DNA of 64,000 nucleotides from Antilocapra americana (Eukaryota > Chordata > Mammalia > Artiodactyla > Antilocapridae). The notes under the pieces are model-generated. The model saw nothing but the letters and a program-made list of their open reading frames with translations, was not told where the DNA came from and ran no database searches. The position numbers and the translations under genes were made by a program. This document shows positions 1 through 12,060 of the stretch, piece by piece. The number at the start of each line of letters is the position of its first letter. Within the stretch, counting starts at the first letter, position 1. The stretch covers positions 3,855,902 through 3,919,901 of the forward strand of contig ML662465.1 of NCBI GenBank assembly GCA_007570785.1, read 5' to 3'.

Positions 1-264
1 CCAAAAAGTAGAGATGGAAATATGAGGTCTGGGTTCCCAATGGCTTGACAGATTCTGCTCTGGCCTCTAACTGTTCTTATGTGAAAACATCCCAGCATCC
101 CTTTTAGAAAACCTTTTTTAACTGAAGCCTGTTGAAAGTGGGTTTCTGTCACTCACCACCAAAAGCAGCAGAAGCTAAGTATTCTGACAGTTTCTCCTAG
201 CTCCTGGGAATCCTTGCTCATTGGTCCAGCAGCCACAAGTCAGGCACCACCTGTATCCTATGCC

Positions 265-421
265 ATTGTTGTCGTTGTTGCTCAGTCACGTCCAACTCTT
301 TGTGACCCCATGAACAGCGGCACACCGGGCTTCTCTGTCCTTCACTATCTCCTGGAGTTGGCTCAAACTCGTGTCCGTTGAGTCGGTGATGCCATCCAAC
401 CATCTCATCCTCTGTCATTAG
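265..421 (-). repeat. BovB (RTE) LINE 3' end
   Basis: Reverse complement of the BovB tail: TCAGTCACGTCCAACTC through GGTGATGCCATCCAACC. Truncated at its 5' end. Confidence 0.85.
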
Positions 422-861
422 GCAAGAACAATGTGTCCTGGAGCTGGACGAGTACCTGGATCCTAGTCTCAGGTCTACCTCAATCCAGCCATGTGACCTG
501 GAGCACACTGTGCACCTCACTGTGCCTTTGCTTCCTCTTCTACAGTATCCCAAGTCCACCTCTTTCCGTTTGCAAGGTAGATACTGATTTTCTTCCATTA
601 AAGTGACAGTTTCTTCCACTTAGGAAATGTGGGGGGTTTAGCTCCTCTATTGATCTTATTTTTTGAGACTTTGAGCTCTCGAAGAAAAAGACCTTAAAAA
701 ATACCCAGAGTATTTCATGCTCATTCAGGGTCCATTTCAAAAGATGGAGCCAGGCTGCCTGGCAGCGTGGAGCTACTGGTTGTCTTGCTGTAAGACAGAA
801 ATGAACCAAATAACTTGAAGGGACATGATCAGGGAGTGGAGGATCTTTATAAGCTTTATCA

Positions 862-1012
862 CATTTAATCCTTATAAACAATCATATTCCCAACATACAG
901 ATGAGGAAAATGAGTCCAGAGTATCTTAGTAACTTTCCTAGGTGTCACAGGTGACAAATTGGGAGAGCCCGGACTATACTCAGGTCTGAGTGATCTTAAC
1001 CACTGCTCTCAA
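862..1012. repeat. MIR
   Basis: Contains the MIR core pattern (CAGATGAGGAAAATGAG, then a CTTTCCTAGGTGTCACAG equivalent). Confidence 0.6.
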
Positions 1013-1435
1013 TTTCCCCACTGCCTGCAGCTTGATATACAACCCACCCTTGACCTTTGTAGAAATTCTGCTGCCCAGACCTCATTTTTGTGGTTCTGAT
1101 ATGACTCGATCTTCCAGAAAGCAAGCAATGGGGAAATGGACCACTTTCCCTCATCCAGGTATGAAATCCTTCCTGACTCTGACTGCTATCTCCATCCCTT
1201 CACCTATCCATTATCAGTCTCCTCCTCTGGAAAAACACATTTTAAAATAATGTCAACGTTGGCAAAGTATTCTGAGAATGAACAAATAAGCCATGGGAAG
1301 CACTTCAGGAAATGTCTAGCAGATAGTGAATACTTGAAAAATGTTGGTTATTAAACATAGCATCTGCTTGCCTGCCTTCCCCTGGCATAAGTATAAGTAT
1401 CCTTTACTTTTAATCAGATTTACACCTTTATTCAG

Positions 1436-1757
1436 CAAGGAGATCAAACCAGTCAATCCTAAAGGAAATCAATCCTGAATACTCATTGGAAGGACTGATG
1501 CTAAGGCTGAAGCTCCAAGACTTTGGCCACCTGATGCGAGAGCTGACTCACTGGAAAAGACCCTGATGCTGGGAAAGATTGAAGGCAGGAGGAGAAGAGG
1601 GTGACAGAGGCTGAGATGGTTGGATGGCATCAGTGATTCCATGGACATGAACTTGGGCAAACTCTGGGAGATGGTGAGGGACAGGGAGGCCTGGTGTGCT
1701 GCAGCCCACAGGGTTGCAAAGAGTCGGACACAGCTTGGTGACTGGACAACAACAACA
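1436..1757 (+). repeat. BovB LINE 3' end
   Basis: Tail of BovB, including TTGGAAGGACTGATGCTAAG and GATGGTTGGATGGCATCA, ending at a CAACAACAAC-like tail. Confidence 0.9.
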
Positions 1758-2084
1758 CCTTTATTCATTCATTCCTTTGGTCCACCAACAAGTATTAGTG
1801 ACCATGCTATGAGAGCACAGACATGGATCTAAACTGACATTCGAAGCTAGGGAAGTGAAGAAATAGGGAGGGGTGTTCAGTAAAAGAATAATGGGGATTA
1901 AGGCTAGGATGCAGGAGGAGATATGACATATTCCGGGGAACAAGTAGCTCATTTCAAGACATAAAGTTAGAGCATAACATTCTTAGGATCAGAAAGGTCT
2001 ATAGTTTTCCAAATCACTCACAGTTTTGATATAAGCTGAAGTCATCACAAGGAATGGTCGAGAAAACCTTTGATGATGTGCCTC

Positions 2085-2460
2085 TGCCCACTTCTCTCTG
2101 CCCTGTTCTCCTCCGACCCACCAGCCTTCTCACAGATCCTTGAAATCACCCCCAGGGCCCTTGCGCTTACAGCTCCTCCTCCAGATATCCAGCTCCTTCA
2201 AGTCTTCATCCAACTATCACCTTGTCAGTGAGATATTCCCTGAATTTTAAACTGTCCTACCCTCTCCTCTCACTCCCTACTCCTTTCTTGCTTTAAGTCT
2301 CTCCACTGAACTTACTGCCTTCAGACAGGCTCCATCTGTCTACCCAACTAGAATGAAGCTCTGAGATTTTGTTTCTGTTCACTGTTACATTCTCAGCACA
2401 AAGAAAGCACTGTTTCTGGCACTTGATAAAGGTTTACTGAATGAATGAATGTGGTCGGTC
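2085..2460. repeat. L2-like old LINE fragment
   Basis: Pyrimidine-rich L2 3'-type sequence, ending with the typical TTTACTGAATGAATGAATG. Confidence 0.5.
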
Positions 2461-3779
2461 ACAAAATGGCTAAAACAAAAGAGACGCTGTCAAGAGCCAG
2501 ATCACAGGGAGGCCTGTGGGCTAAGACAATGAAATCCCAGCCTAACTCCTGTGAGGAGCCCTGAGGGGTGACAGCAGGGTGTGGTGTGACCAGAGTCTCA
2601 CTGTAAACAACCTCTTAGGCTGGGGTGTGGAGAACAGGCAAGGTAGCAAGACCACTTCAGAGACTAAAGCTGCGATCTCGGTGAGAAGTCAAGAAGGCCT
2701 TGATGGAGACTGTAACCACAGCCGTGCGGGTGAAGGGACCGAGTGACAGGCATCTAAAGGGAGAATCTGTGGAACATGGTGACTGGTTGACAATGGCTAA
2801 TACCTAAGGGGGGTAGGCGGTGTCTTAAATGACTCCTTTGGTTTCTTTTCAAAAATACGAGTGGCAATTTGAAGAAAGAATGAGTTTGGTTTTGCATATA
2901 TTGAATTTTATGTGCCAATGAAGATGCCCATAACTAGTCACAGAGATTTGAGGCTCAGTGAAGATCTGAGTTAGACCAAAGAATCTCTTTGCATAAATGG
3001 TAGTTGCAGGGGATCCAGCTGAAATCATAGGTCCTGGAATTTTAATGGAAGCCTTATGGTGGCACCCTACAGTGTGGGGGTGGTGAGAGACAGTAGGAAG
3101 TATCAACGGGAACTGATAGGAATTCAATGGGAAACAGATTTTACTCTCTCCAGGTAGAATTTTGAATGTGTTATTCCAATATAATCCACTATGGTAACTG
3201 ACCCTGCATAATAATTAGGTACAGTACTATTGGTCACCTACATCGTGGATGAACTTGGTCTTGTGTGCTAGCATAGGAAACTAACCACCTGCTGCATAAT
3301 ACTGTTTCCCTGATAAAATGTATAGCCCATTCACAAGCTGAGGACTACTGATATTACAAGATGAGAACTCTTCATAGCAGCCTACATTTTGCAGAATTCC
3401 AGCTGTACTTTGTGAATTCTTCCACCTAAAGGACAACTGTTTTATAAAATGTGAGTAAAGTATGTTTCTACTAATTCCCAAGTGGGTTGCTGATGCTAAG
3501 GGGTGTAGATCATCTACACAGTATCACAGCTGAAGCTCTGAGATGGGAGGGATCCTTGAGCAGTAGAGCACAGAGTAAACAGAGGTAAGCTCCTAAGGCA
3601 TGATAACTGAACTCTGGGAACACAAATATCTGAGAGTACATTATAAAACTTGGTAAATGTGCTACACACAGAGTCTGTGGAATTCAGAGTGCAGGATTTA
3701 GATAAAACAACTGGCTATAAATAGTTGGGATCTTTACTTACTTCCACAGCCAACACCCAGATCTCGGTTTCTAATGGTG
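2461..3779. other. Intergenic, no recognisable feature
   Basis: Ordinary unique-looking sequence. Short ORFs on the minus strand (2849-3127, 3281-3481) have no recognisable domain. Confidence 0.6.
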
Positions 3780-3986
3780 CTGGTTTAATCACTAAGTCAT
3801 GTCTAACTCTCTGTGACCCCATGGACTGTAGCCCACCAGGCTCCTCTGTCCGTGGGATTTCCCAGGCAAGAATCCTGGAGAGGGTTGCCATTTCCTTCTC
3901 CAGGGGATCTTTCCAACCCAGGGATCGAACCCAGGTCTCCCACATTGCAGGCAGATTCTTTACAGACTGGAGCCACCAGGAAAGCC
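3780..3986 (-). repeat. Bov-tA SINE
   Basis: Reverse complement of Bov-tA: GACCCCATGGACTGTAGCCC through the tRNA-like B-box region GGGATCGAACCCAGGTCTCC. Confidence 0.9.
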
Positions 3987-4009
3987 TGGTGGGATCTTCG
4001 GATTGCTGC

Positions 4010-4125
4010 TAAAAAAAAAACCTCAGACTGACTTAAGAAAAAGAAAAAAGAGAGAGGAAGAAAGGAAAGGAAAAGAAAAGAAAGGACAGAAGAACGTAGG
4101 AAGGAAAAAGAGGGAATGCTATTGG
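4010..4125 (+). repeat. Purine (GA/A)-rich tract
   Basis: Over 100 bp almost free of pyrimidines (AAGAAAAAAGAGAGAGGAAG and similar). Confidence 0.85.
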
Positions 4126-4139
4126 CTCACCTATCTGTA

Positions 4140-4480
4140 AAGTCAGGGGAAAACGTCTACAGCTTCAGGCATGACTGGATCCTGAATGATGGTTTCTGGT
4201 CAGTTTAGTTTTCTACCATCTCTTGACTCTGGTTTCTTGTGTGTTGGCTGCTTAACGAGCAAGCTGACCCTTCATAGAAGCGAGATGGCTGCCATTAGTT
4301 TAAGGTTCATGTTTTATTTTCCCAACACGTTTACAGAAAGAGGATGCCTCTTTTCCAATCACTCTAACAAACGGAGTGGACACAAGTGATTGGACCAGCT
4401 TGGGTCATGTGCCATGCCTAAACTGACACTAATACACAGAGGGACTAGAATCCATATCAGCCACTCCTGAGTTACAGGCA
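4140..4480. repeat. Old interspersed repeat, family not assigned
   Basis: Resembles the stretch at about 20,340-20,760 in motif order (CTTCAGG..., CTCTTGACTCTG/CTTTCTGGCCCTG, ATTGGACCAGCTTGGGTCAT). Both look like one old mammalian repeat family. Confidence 0.4.
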
Positions 4481-4991
4481 ACCTAAAATGCAATCAGACC
4501 TGAAGTAGGAGAAATAAGTGATTCCCCAAGGAAATTATGGATTCTATTACCAGAAGGAGGATTAGATGCTGGGCAGCAAGAATACCAGATGTCTCAGGGG
4601 AACCAGGCTGGAGAAGAACCTTCCTTAGGGGTTTCTCTTCCCAGAAGGCCTCTTTGAGGGCTGATCCAAAGGTGTTAGTGATCTCAAGGAGTCAAAAAAG
4701 TGAAAAATTCACATGAAGTGTAGAGAGAATGAATTTGACTGAGGACATCTCTCCCACCTATGAATGGGAGAATGCCTATCTCCAACCTTTCTGTTTCACC
4801 CACCTTCTTCTGCTACAAGACCCAACAAGTTGACTTTAATACCCAGCCTCACCCTGGGTCCAGTGTCACACTGATCTCTGCTGTTATTTGGCAGAATGGT
4901 TGAGAAGGAGACAATAAGAAATTAAGTTCAGCAATTCTTGAGATTGGTGTTGAGTATGGAAACAAAAGTTACTTCTGAAACTTGTAGGAGT

Positions 4992-5169
4992 GCTTTTTTT
5001 TTTTTTAATTTGGCTGCACCAGATCTTAATAGTACACATGGGATCTTTAATTGTGACATGCAGGGTCTTTTAGTTGCAGCATGTGGGATCCAGTTCCCAA
5101 ACCAGGGATCAAACCCAGGCCCCTGCATTGGGAGCCAGAGTCTTAGCCAGTGGATCATCAGGGAAGCCC
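4992..5169 (-). repeat. CHR-2 type SINE
   Basis: T-rich start, GGCTGCACC, then GGGATCAAACCCAGGCCCC and the terminal CATCAGGGAAGCCCC. Artiodactyl/cetacean tRNA-derived SINE in reverse. Confidence 0.88.
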
Positions 5170-5296
5170 CTATAGGTGTACTTCCACATAGAGTCTACCC
5201 CCACTTCCCCTCACTCTAGAAATTCATACTGGGTCACCCTCAGGTCATACTTCTTTAAAAAGAGAAATTGTCATTCTACATGCAGGGAGATTGAGT

Positions 5297-5573
5297 GCTG
5301 CTGCTGCTGCTAAGTTGCTTCAGTCATTTCCGACTCTGTGCGACCCCATAGACGGCAGCCCACCAGGCTCCCCTGTCCCTGGGATTCTCCAAGCAAGAAC
5401 ACCGGAGTGGGTTGCCGTTTCCTCTCCAATGCATGAAAGGGGACAGGGAAAGTGAAGTCGCTCAGTCATGTCTGACTCTTCGCGACCCCATGGACTGCAG
5501 CCTACCAGGCTCCTCCGTCCATGGGATTTTCCAGGCAAGAGGACTGGAGTGGGGTGCCAGTGCCTGCTCCATG
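5297..5573 (-). repeat. BOV-A2 SINE
   Basis: Dimeric form with the GCTGCTGCTGCTAAGTTGCT start and two related monomers joined by GAAAGTGAAGTCGCTCAGTC. Confidence 0.93.
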
Positions 5574-7009
5574 ATTTAATGATAGGGCCTGCCACATCCT
5601 CTATTTTCTGTGGCAGGGAAAGGGGAATGGGTTGGAGCAAAGAAGGGCTGGAGTGGACTCAGCTCAGGCACCAGCCTAGGGACTGGTTTCGGTAGTTGGT
5701 TTAGTAAAGCAGGCTGTACAGGTCACCGGATGGGTCTAAGGCGGGAAAAGTAAAGTCCTAAGTAATGATAGAGAAGGCGAACAGGGAGCCTAAAGACACA
5801 GCCTGAAGCAGCGCAGGCTCGAGCCCACAACCCAGTTGTCTTAACAAAGTGCTGCAGCCAAGTGGGGAGAGTGTGAGAGCGGGCCCCTAGAGGCAGTTCA
5901 AGCTCAGAGACGGCAGGAGTCAAGAAGGGGCACGCACAGTGAAAGCGGAGTAGGTGCATGCTGACAGGTGCACAAATGGATTCATGTAGATAATACATGG
6001 GACTCTGGATAGGGCCAAGGTCGTGATGCTTGGATACTGCTCCATAAATCTAAAGAGGTAGCCCTTCAAGTTCAACCTCTGATATCAACCAATAATACGT
6101 TCAAAAATTTTCCCAAGTCCTACTCTACCGCAGCCAGCTTTGTAGCCTGATGTTAAAATAGTGTTTTCCCATGAATTCTTTATTAAACTTGTTTCTTGAC
6201 TTACGATCTGTCAACAAAGGGGTTGCTGTCTCCTAAAATATGGACCCAGCTTTTTTAAGGCCCACACCTTGGCTGGGCACTCCTATAAGGAAGCTTCCTC
6301 TTTTGATGGCTATTTTTCTGCCGAAACAGATCATCAATCCCTTCAGTCTGTGTTCCTGTCATGCCTGAAGCATTTATGCCTTACTTAAGCCTTTCATTAT
6401 AATCAGCTGCCCTTACTTTGTTATTCCCTGCAAGGGCTTTGCCTCCATCACATAAGCATTAGAATAACTGCCCTTTTAGCTGTGGATCAAGTTTTCTTTG
6501 GGGTGCCCTATGGAAATGAGAACACTTCAAAATGCTAATTTATAATAAGTCAAAAGTTGACTGACAGAGTAATAATACTACTGCTATGAGTGGACTGTTG
6601 AGAGGCCAAAAGAATGAATCCGGAAAGAACACAGCTGGGAAGAAGAGGTGAACTGATCAAAAGCAAGGACAGAAAAGGAAGAAAGAGAAACACAGCGGTG
6701 GTTGTCCTCAGAGGTATGGGGACTTTATTAGGCTGGAACTGAAAGGGGAAAAGACAAATTTCTCTGTTACTGTGTAACAAAAAACAATATAAGATTTGGA
6801 AGTCTCCAGGAAGAATAAATGAATTTGATAGAGTAACTGATAGGATAAAGCACTTTTAAAAACTAAGTATATGAGAAAGGCAAGTATTACAAATAAAAAG
6901 GACAAAAAGGAAGGGCAATGGGAAATTTTTCAAGATAAGAAATATCTATTATTAATATTGTTATTATTCTTATAATAGATATTGTTCACCAGTATTGATA
7001 CGATTAGTT
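5574..7009. other. Intergenic, nothing recognised except one hairpin
   Basis: No gene or young repeat is seen. A 12-bp inverted repeat lies at 6941-6952 / 6972-6983. Confidence 0.6.
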
Positions 7010-7165
7010 TACCCTTGAACAACACAGTTTGAACAGCATAGGCCCATTTATACACCAATTTTTTTCAATAAATATGTACTACAGTACTACATGACCCATG
7101 GTTGGTTGAACCCATGGATACAGAACCATGGATACAGAAGCCCAAATACAAAGTGACACATGGAT
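7010..7165 (+). repeat. Tigger-like DNA transposon end
   Basis: The CCCTTGAACAACACAGTTTG end and TTTTTTTCAATAAATATGTA are typical of a pogo/Tigger-derived element. Only one end is present. Confidence 0.5.
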
Positions 7166-7544
7166 TCTTGACTGTGAGGTGTCAGCACCACTAATCCCCA
7201 TCTGGCTCAAGGTGCAATTATATAAACAGGGACATTGCTATAGTAGAAGGATGGGAGATAGGGAGTACAAGTGAGCTAAATCCTCAACTAATACTTCAGG
7301 ATGTACATAAATAGCACCTGAAGCTGATACATCAAGAAATAGGTAAAGGAACTTATCATTTGGGAAATACCTTGAAGAGTTAAAAACAGTTGCCTCCAGA
7401 GAACAGGAAAGGAGGGTGGAACAGAGATTGTTGCTTCTCATCACAGCTCCTCGTGTTATCTATTTTTAGTTAGCACAGGACTTAGTGTCAGGAAAAGTTT
7501 CCCAAGGACCTGCCCTGTGCTAAGCATTGCTGTTATTTTGAAGG

Positions 7545-7740
7545 TAAGTCGTGACCAACTCTTTTGTGACTCCATGGACTGTAACCTGCCAGGCTCCTCT
7601 GTCTACAGGATTCTCCAGGCAAGAATACTGGAGTGGGTTGCCATTTCCTCCTCCAGGGCACCTTCCCAACCCAGGAATCAAACCCATGTCTCTTGCACCT
7701 CCTGCATTGGCAGGCAGATCCTTTGTCACTGAGCCAAACT
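7545..7740 (-). repeat. Bov-tA SINE
   Basis: Reverse-oriented Bov-tA (CCATGGACTGTAACCTGCCA through CAGGCAGATCCTTTGTCACT). Confidence 0.9.
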
Positions 7741-7879
7741 ACAAACACTTCTCTGGCTTACTGGCAGATGCTAAGGATGAAAACCTTGCCTGAGGTCACA
7801 CAGCTGAGAGGCGTTGCACTAGAATCTGAGGCCAGGTAACCCAGCTCATAGCCTCTGCACTTTGCCTGCTCCCTAACAA

Positions 7880-7985
7880 AACCAAGGCATAGATATTATT
7901 ATCTCAACTTTGGAAATGAGAAAACATGGGGAGAGAAAAAGTCATTTTCTAAGATCACATAGATAATGGATAGGAGCTGTATGAC
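7880..7985. repeat. MIR
   Basis: Contains ATTATTATCTCAACTTTGGA and GAGAAAACATGGGGAGAG, the MIR core layout. Confidence 0.5.
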
Positions 7986-8112
7986 CATGGGCTTGATTAA
8001 CTAATACTCACGCTCTGTCTCTCCATGGCATCATGCAACTTTGTGTTTAAAAAGGTGAGACAGTTGTGAACAAGGCAAGAACATCCATTTCTGTCACTGC
8101 CATGTAATATAG

Positions 8113-8425
8113 TGCTGGAAGTTCTAGCCAGTGCAGTAAGGTAAGAGAAGAAAAAAGGTGAGGAGAGAGAAGAGAAGGGAAAAGAAAAAAGCATCCTGAT
8201 GAAAAGAAAGAGAAAAGGAAGAAATAAAGTGGCCCATATTTACAGAGGACATGATATGCTACATAAAAAATTCCAAGGAATCTACAAAATACAACTAGAA
8301 TAAACGAGTTCAGCAAGGTGACAGGATATAAGATAAATATTCAAAAATCAGTTCTATTTCTATATATTAATAATAAACATATAAAAACCAAAATTGAAAA
8401 TACCATTTATAATTGCTCCTTTCCA
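8113..8425 (+). repeat. L1 ORF2 3' fragment
   Basis: Matches the conserved L1 segment (GGAAGTTCTAGCCAGTGCAG, then GAGTTCAGCAAGGTGACAGG, CAAAAATCAGTTCTATTTCT). Decayed, non-coding. Confidence 0.8.
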
Positions 8426-9257
8426 GCCAAGTGATACTTGATGTGCTGAGACATGAAGAGTAAGGAGTCTATAAAGACTAAAGCAGGAATGATCAAAGTA
8501 AAAGAAGTAACACAGGCTCTGATGTGATGGATTGAGTTTTAAAGTGTTCTAAGAACTAGAAAAAAGTCCAGTGCAGCTGGAGCAAAATGAGTAAGATGGG
8601 AGAATGAACTGAAGGGAGTTTAGAGAAAGAAGCAGGAGCCATGGAACCTTGAAAAGGCATAGTAAGGCATCTTCTCCTTGAGAAATGACTGAGGGGAAAT
8701 GAAACGATTTGATTTCACTTCAGATTGAATGATCACTCTGGACACTCTGTAGAGACAGTAGAGACAGCTTTGGAGAGGAGCAAGAATGAAGGCAAAAAAA
8801 AAAAAAAAAGGGTGAAGATCACTGAAGTAAATAATCCAGAAAAGAGATAATGGTGCTGATTCCAGCTAAGATAGTGGCAGGAAAACAGGGAGTTAAGAAT
8901 GAATTTTGGAGGTAGAGTCAGCAGTACCTCTTGATGGACTGAAAAAAAAAGAGGACAAGGAAAAGGGTGGGGATCAAAGACAACGCCCAGGTCTTTGGCT
9001 TAAGCAACTGGAGAAACAATTATGCTAAGATGATGAAAAACATGGGAGAAATGAGTAAGCAGAGGAGTGGAGTTGAGAAATCAAGTTTTCAGTGTGGGAC
9101 ATAATAAGACTGGAATTCCTAACGGACAATCAAGTGAACATGCCAAGTAGACTCTCTGGATCCAAAAAAAGAGAGAGCTGGGATAGAGGCTGAAGGGGGA
9201 CAACTTCAGCATACAAATGGGTGGTTCTTAACTCTGGCTGCTCAATAAATTACCTAA
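8426..9257. other. Intergenic, nothing recognised
   Basis: AG-rich unique sequence with short A-runs near 8797 and 8942. No gene is visible. Confidence 0.55.
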
Positions 9258-9605
9258 AGGGCTTTTTTTTTTTAATTTTCTTTACTTTATTGTGTTGGTT
9301 TTGCCATACATTGACATGAATCTGCCATGGGTATACATATGTTCCCCTTCCAGAACCCCCCTCCCTCCTCCCTCCGGATTCCCTCTCTCTGGGTCATCCC
9401 TGTGCACCAGCCCTGAGCATCAAACCTGGGCTGGCGATGGATTTCACATATGATAATTAACATGTTTCAGTGCTGTTCTCCCAAACCATTCCACCCTTGC
9501 CCTCTCCCACAGAGTCCACAAGACTGTTCTATACATCTGCATTTCTTTTGCTGTCTTGCATACAGGGTTCTCGTTACCATCTTTCTAAATTCCATATATA
9601 TGCGT
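9258..9605 (-). repeat. Ruminant L1 3' UTR fragment
   Basis: Starts with a T-run and reads TTGCCATACATTGACATGAA and TCCCTGTGCACCAGCCCTGA, the 3' end of a young bovine-type L1 in reverse. Confidence 0.82.
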
Positions 9606-9892
9606 TAGTGCCCAGATGCTACCACCAAATCAACTAAATCAGAAGCTCTGGAGGTAGAAACCAGGCATCAGACCTTCTAAGGAATACTTAGAGATTAGAG
9701 GAAGGAGAACAGACCAGCAAAAGAAGATTGAGAAGTGGCCAGTGATATAGGAACATGCCCAGAAGCTATGCCTCACGGAAGCTGAGTGGGGTGTATTTCA
9801 AAAAGGAGACAAAACATTGCTGTACTGGGATGTTATGATAATTCAATGAGCAACACACGCAAAGCACTTTGTAAAGTTTTAACTGATAAACA

Positions 9893-10115
9893 CTGGGCTT
9901 TCCAGGTGGTGCTAGTGGTAAAGAATCTGCCTGCCAATGCAGGAGACAAAAGTGATGTGGATTCGATCCCTGGGTTGGGAAGATCCCCTGGAGCAGCACA
10001 TGGCAACCCACTCCATCATTCTTGCCTGGAGAATCCCATGGACAGAGGAGCCTGGTGGACTACAGTCCATGGGGTTGCAGAGAGTCAGACACAACTAAAG
10101 TGACTTAGCACAGCA
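9893..10115 (+). repeat. Bov-tA SINE
   Basis: TCCAGGTGGTGCTAGTGGTA through GGTTGCAGAGAGTCAGACAC, in plus orientation. Confidence 0.92.
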
Positions 10116-10371
10116 CAAATAAACACTAGATGAGGGAATAGCATCATCTAAGGACAAAAATTACTCTCCTCCTGGTACAATAGTCCTACCTGGGCCACAG
10201 AGGAAGGATATTTCCAACAAACCTGAATCTTCAATAAATGCTAGCAAGGGAGATCGACCCCTGGCACTTCTTACACTTGTGAGAAATCATAAAAAATCCT
10301 ATGGCTGTGAGGCTTAAACAAATTTATACCCATTATCCTTAGCTCAATGCTTAGCATTTCATCATCAGAGT

Positions 10372-10462
10372 AATAATAATTATTATTATTATTTACTATA
10401 ACAATACTAAATTATTTCTAATAATAGCAAGCATTTATTTCATTACTTAGTATTATTATTAA
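10372..10462. repeat. TTA/ATT-rich simple sequence
   Basis: Imperfect ATT/TTA triplet repeats. Confidence 0.7.
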
Positions 10463-10479
10463 TGCAAACCTAGAGCTTT

Positions 10480-11100
10480 CTATTTGCTAGGCGAAGTTCT
10501 AAATGCTTTACATATACTTACTCTGTTAGCATTCCAAAAGGTTAGCTATTGATTTGTTGTTGCTGTTGTTAACGTCAAATGATTTGTTAATTCCAAATGA
10601 TTTGGTTTCCCGAGTGGGCACTAAGGTCTTTGGCATTCCAAAGCCGTTGTTCTGATGTGCAGGTTAACAATGGCCTCACGAGGCTTCTCTGGACATGGCA
10701 GAGAAGACGGGACCTGTCCTGAGGGAAGTCTACGGGCCTCCAGCACCATGAGTCAATTCCTTGGGCCACCTGGAGGACAGCCGGACTGTCCTGTAGGAGA
10801 GCTGCGTTTCACAGTGATGTTTGAATTCCTTCGTGGCGGCTACGTCATAGGCAAGTTCATAGCTTGCCTATTTGAAGGCATCTGGGCATAGAGACAGTTT
10901 CATCTGGGTTCTTCAACTCAACTACTGACCACTCGTAGATATCAGGTGCTTAAGACTCACTTTGGCTTTGGAAAGTAGAGATGGCTATCTTCATTCTACA
11001 AGAGAGGAGACAGAGGCTTAGGTCAAGAACCTGTGCAAATTCACACAACCAGTTAGGATCCGAGTCAGGACTCAAACTGAATACCCTAAACCCACATTCA
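10480..11100. other. Intergenic with MIR-like stretches
   Basis: MIR-like pieces near 10,480-10,545 and 10,975-11,095 (GAGAGGAGACAGAGGCTTAG). The ORF at 10,655-10,891 shows no known domain. Confidence 0.45.
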
Positions 11101-11194
11101 GACCTTCTTTTCTACCATACTAATCTTTTTTTTTTTCCACCAAATTTTAAGGAGCTAGAGCTATGGGCAAACTAAAAGAAACCAATGACAAAGA

Positions 11195-12060
11195 CCTCAG
11201 AAGAGATCACCTTCAATAAACTAAGGGGGAAAATGGGCAAGGAATATGAACAGGTAACTTGCAGAAGAGAAACACAAATGCTAAAAAAAAAAAAAAAGAG
11301 GCAAATAAAATATAAATTCTTAAAAATATACACTCATCAGATTCATTTTAAAATGTCAAAGTCAGAAAACAATAAGCACTAGAAAGGATAATGGGCACAA
11401 CCCTTAGACATTGCTGTTGGAAACTATAAACTGGTACATAGAATCCAGAGAACAAAGAAAGGCATCTAGAAAACTTAAAAACTCATAACTCATGATTCTA
11501 CTTCTAGGTATTGTCCATAGAGAAATTTCTCTCATTTGTGTACAAGGAGACACATATAAGGATATTTCCTATTGGTAGCATAAGAAAAAGTAAACTATTT
11601 AAATGTCTGTCAGGGAACAGATAAATAAGATTTTGTATTCATTCCATAGAACACTGTCTAGAAGTTAAAGTGAATAAACTAGATCAATGTATATCACCTT
11701 GCTGCTGCTGCTAAGTCGCTTCAGTCGTGTCCAACTCTGTGCAACCCCATAGACAGCAGCCCACCAGGCTCCCCTGTTCCTGCAATTCTCCAGGCAAGAA
11801 CACTGGAGTGGGTTGCCATTTCCTTCTCCAACGCATGAAAGTGAAAAGTGAAAGTGAAGTCGCTCAGTCGTGTCCGACTCTTAGCGACCCCGTGGACTGC
11901 AGCCCACCAGGCTCCTCCGTCCACGGGATTTTCCAGGCAAGGGTACTGGAGTAGGGTGCCATCGCCTTCTCCAATATCACCATGAATGAATGTCAAATAT
12001 ACATACTTGACTGAAAATGGCAAATTGGCAGAATGATGCATGAAGTACAATATCACTGAA
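11195..12060 (+). repeat. Old L1 (L1M) 3' region, split by BOV-A2
   Basis: Two halves (11,195-11,698 and 11,982-about 12,060) read through the typical L1M tail (CTACTTCTAGGTATTGTCCA, GAGACACATATAAGGATATT) and are interrupted by the SINE at 11,699-11,973. Confidence 0.75.
11699..11973 (-). repeat. BOV-A2 SINE with target-site duplication
   Basis: Full dimer inserted in an L1M copy. The 8-bp direct repeat ATATCACC flanks it (11691-11698 and 11974-11981). Confidence 0.93.

Noticed and set aside
9895..10115. tRNA genes suggested by A/B-box-like sequences here and at other Bov-tA copies
   Set aside because: These are tRNA-derived SINE heads without a foldable complete tRNA.
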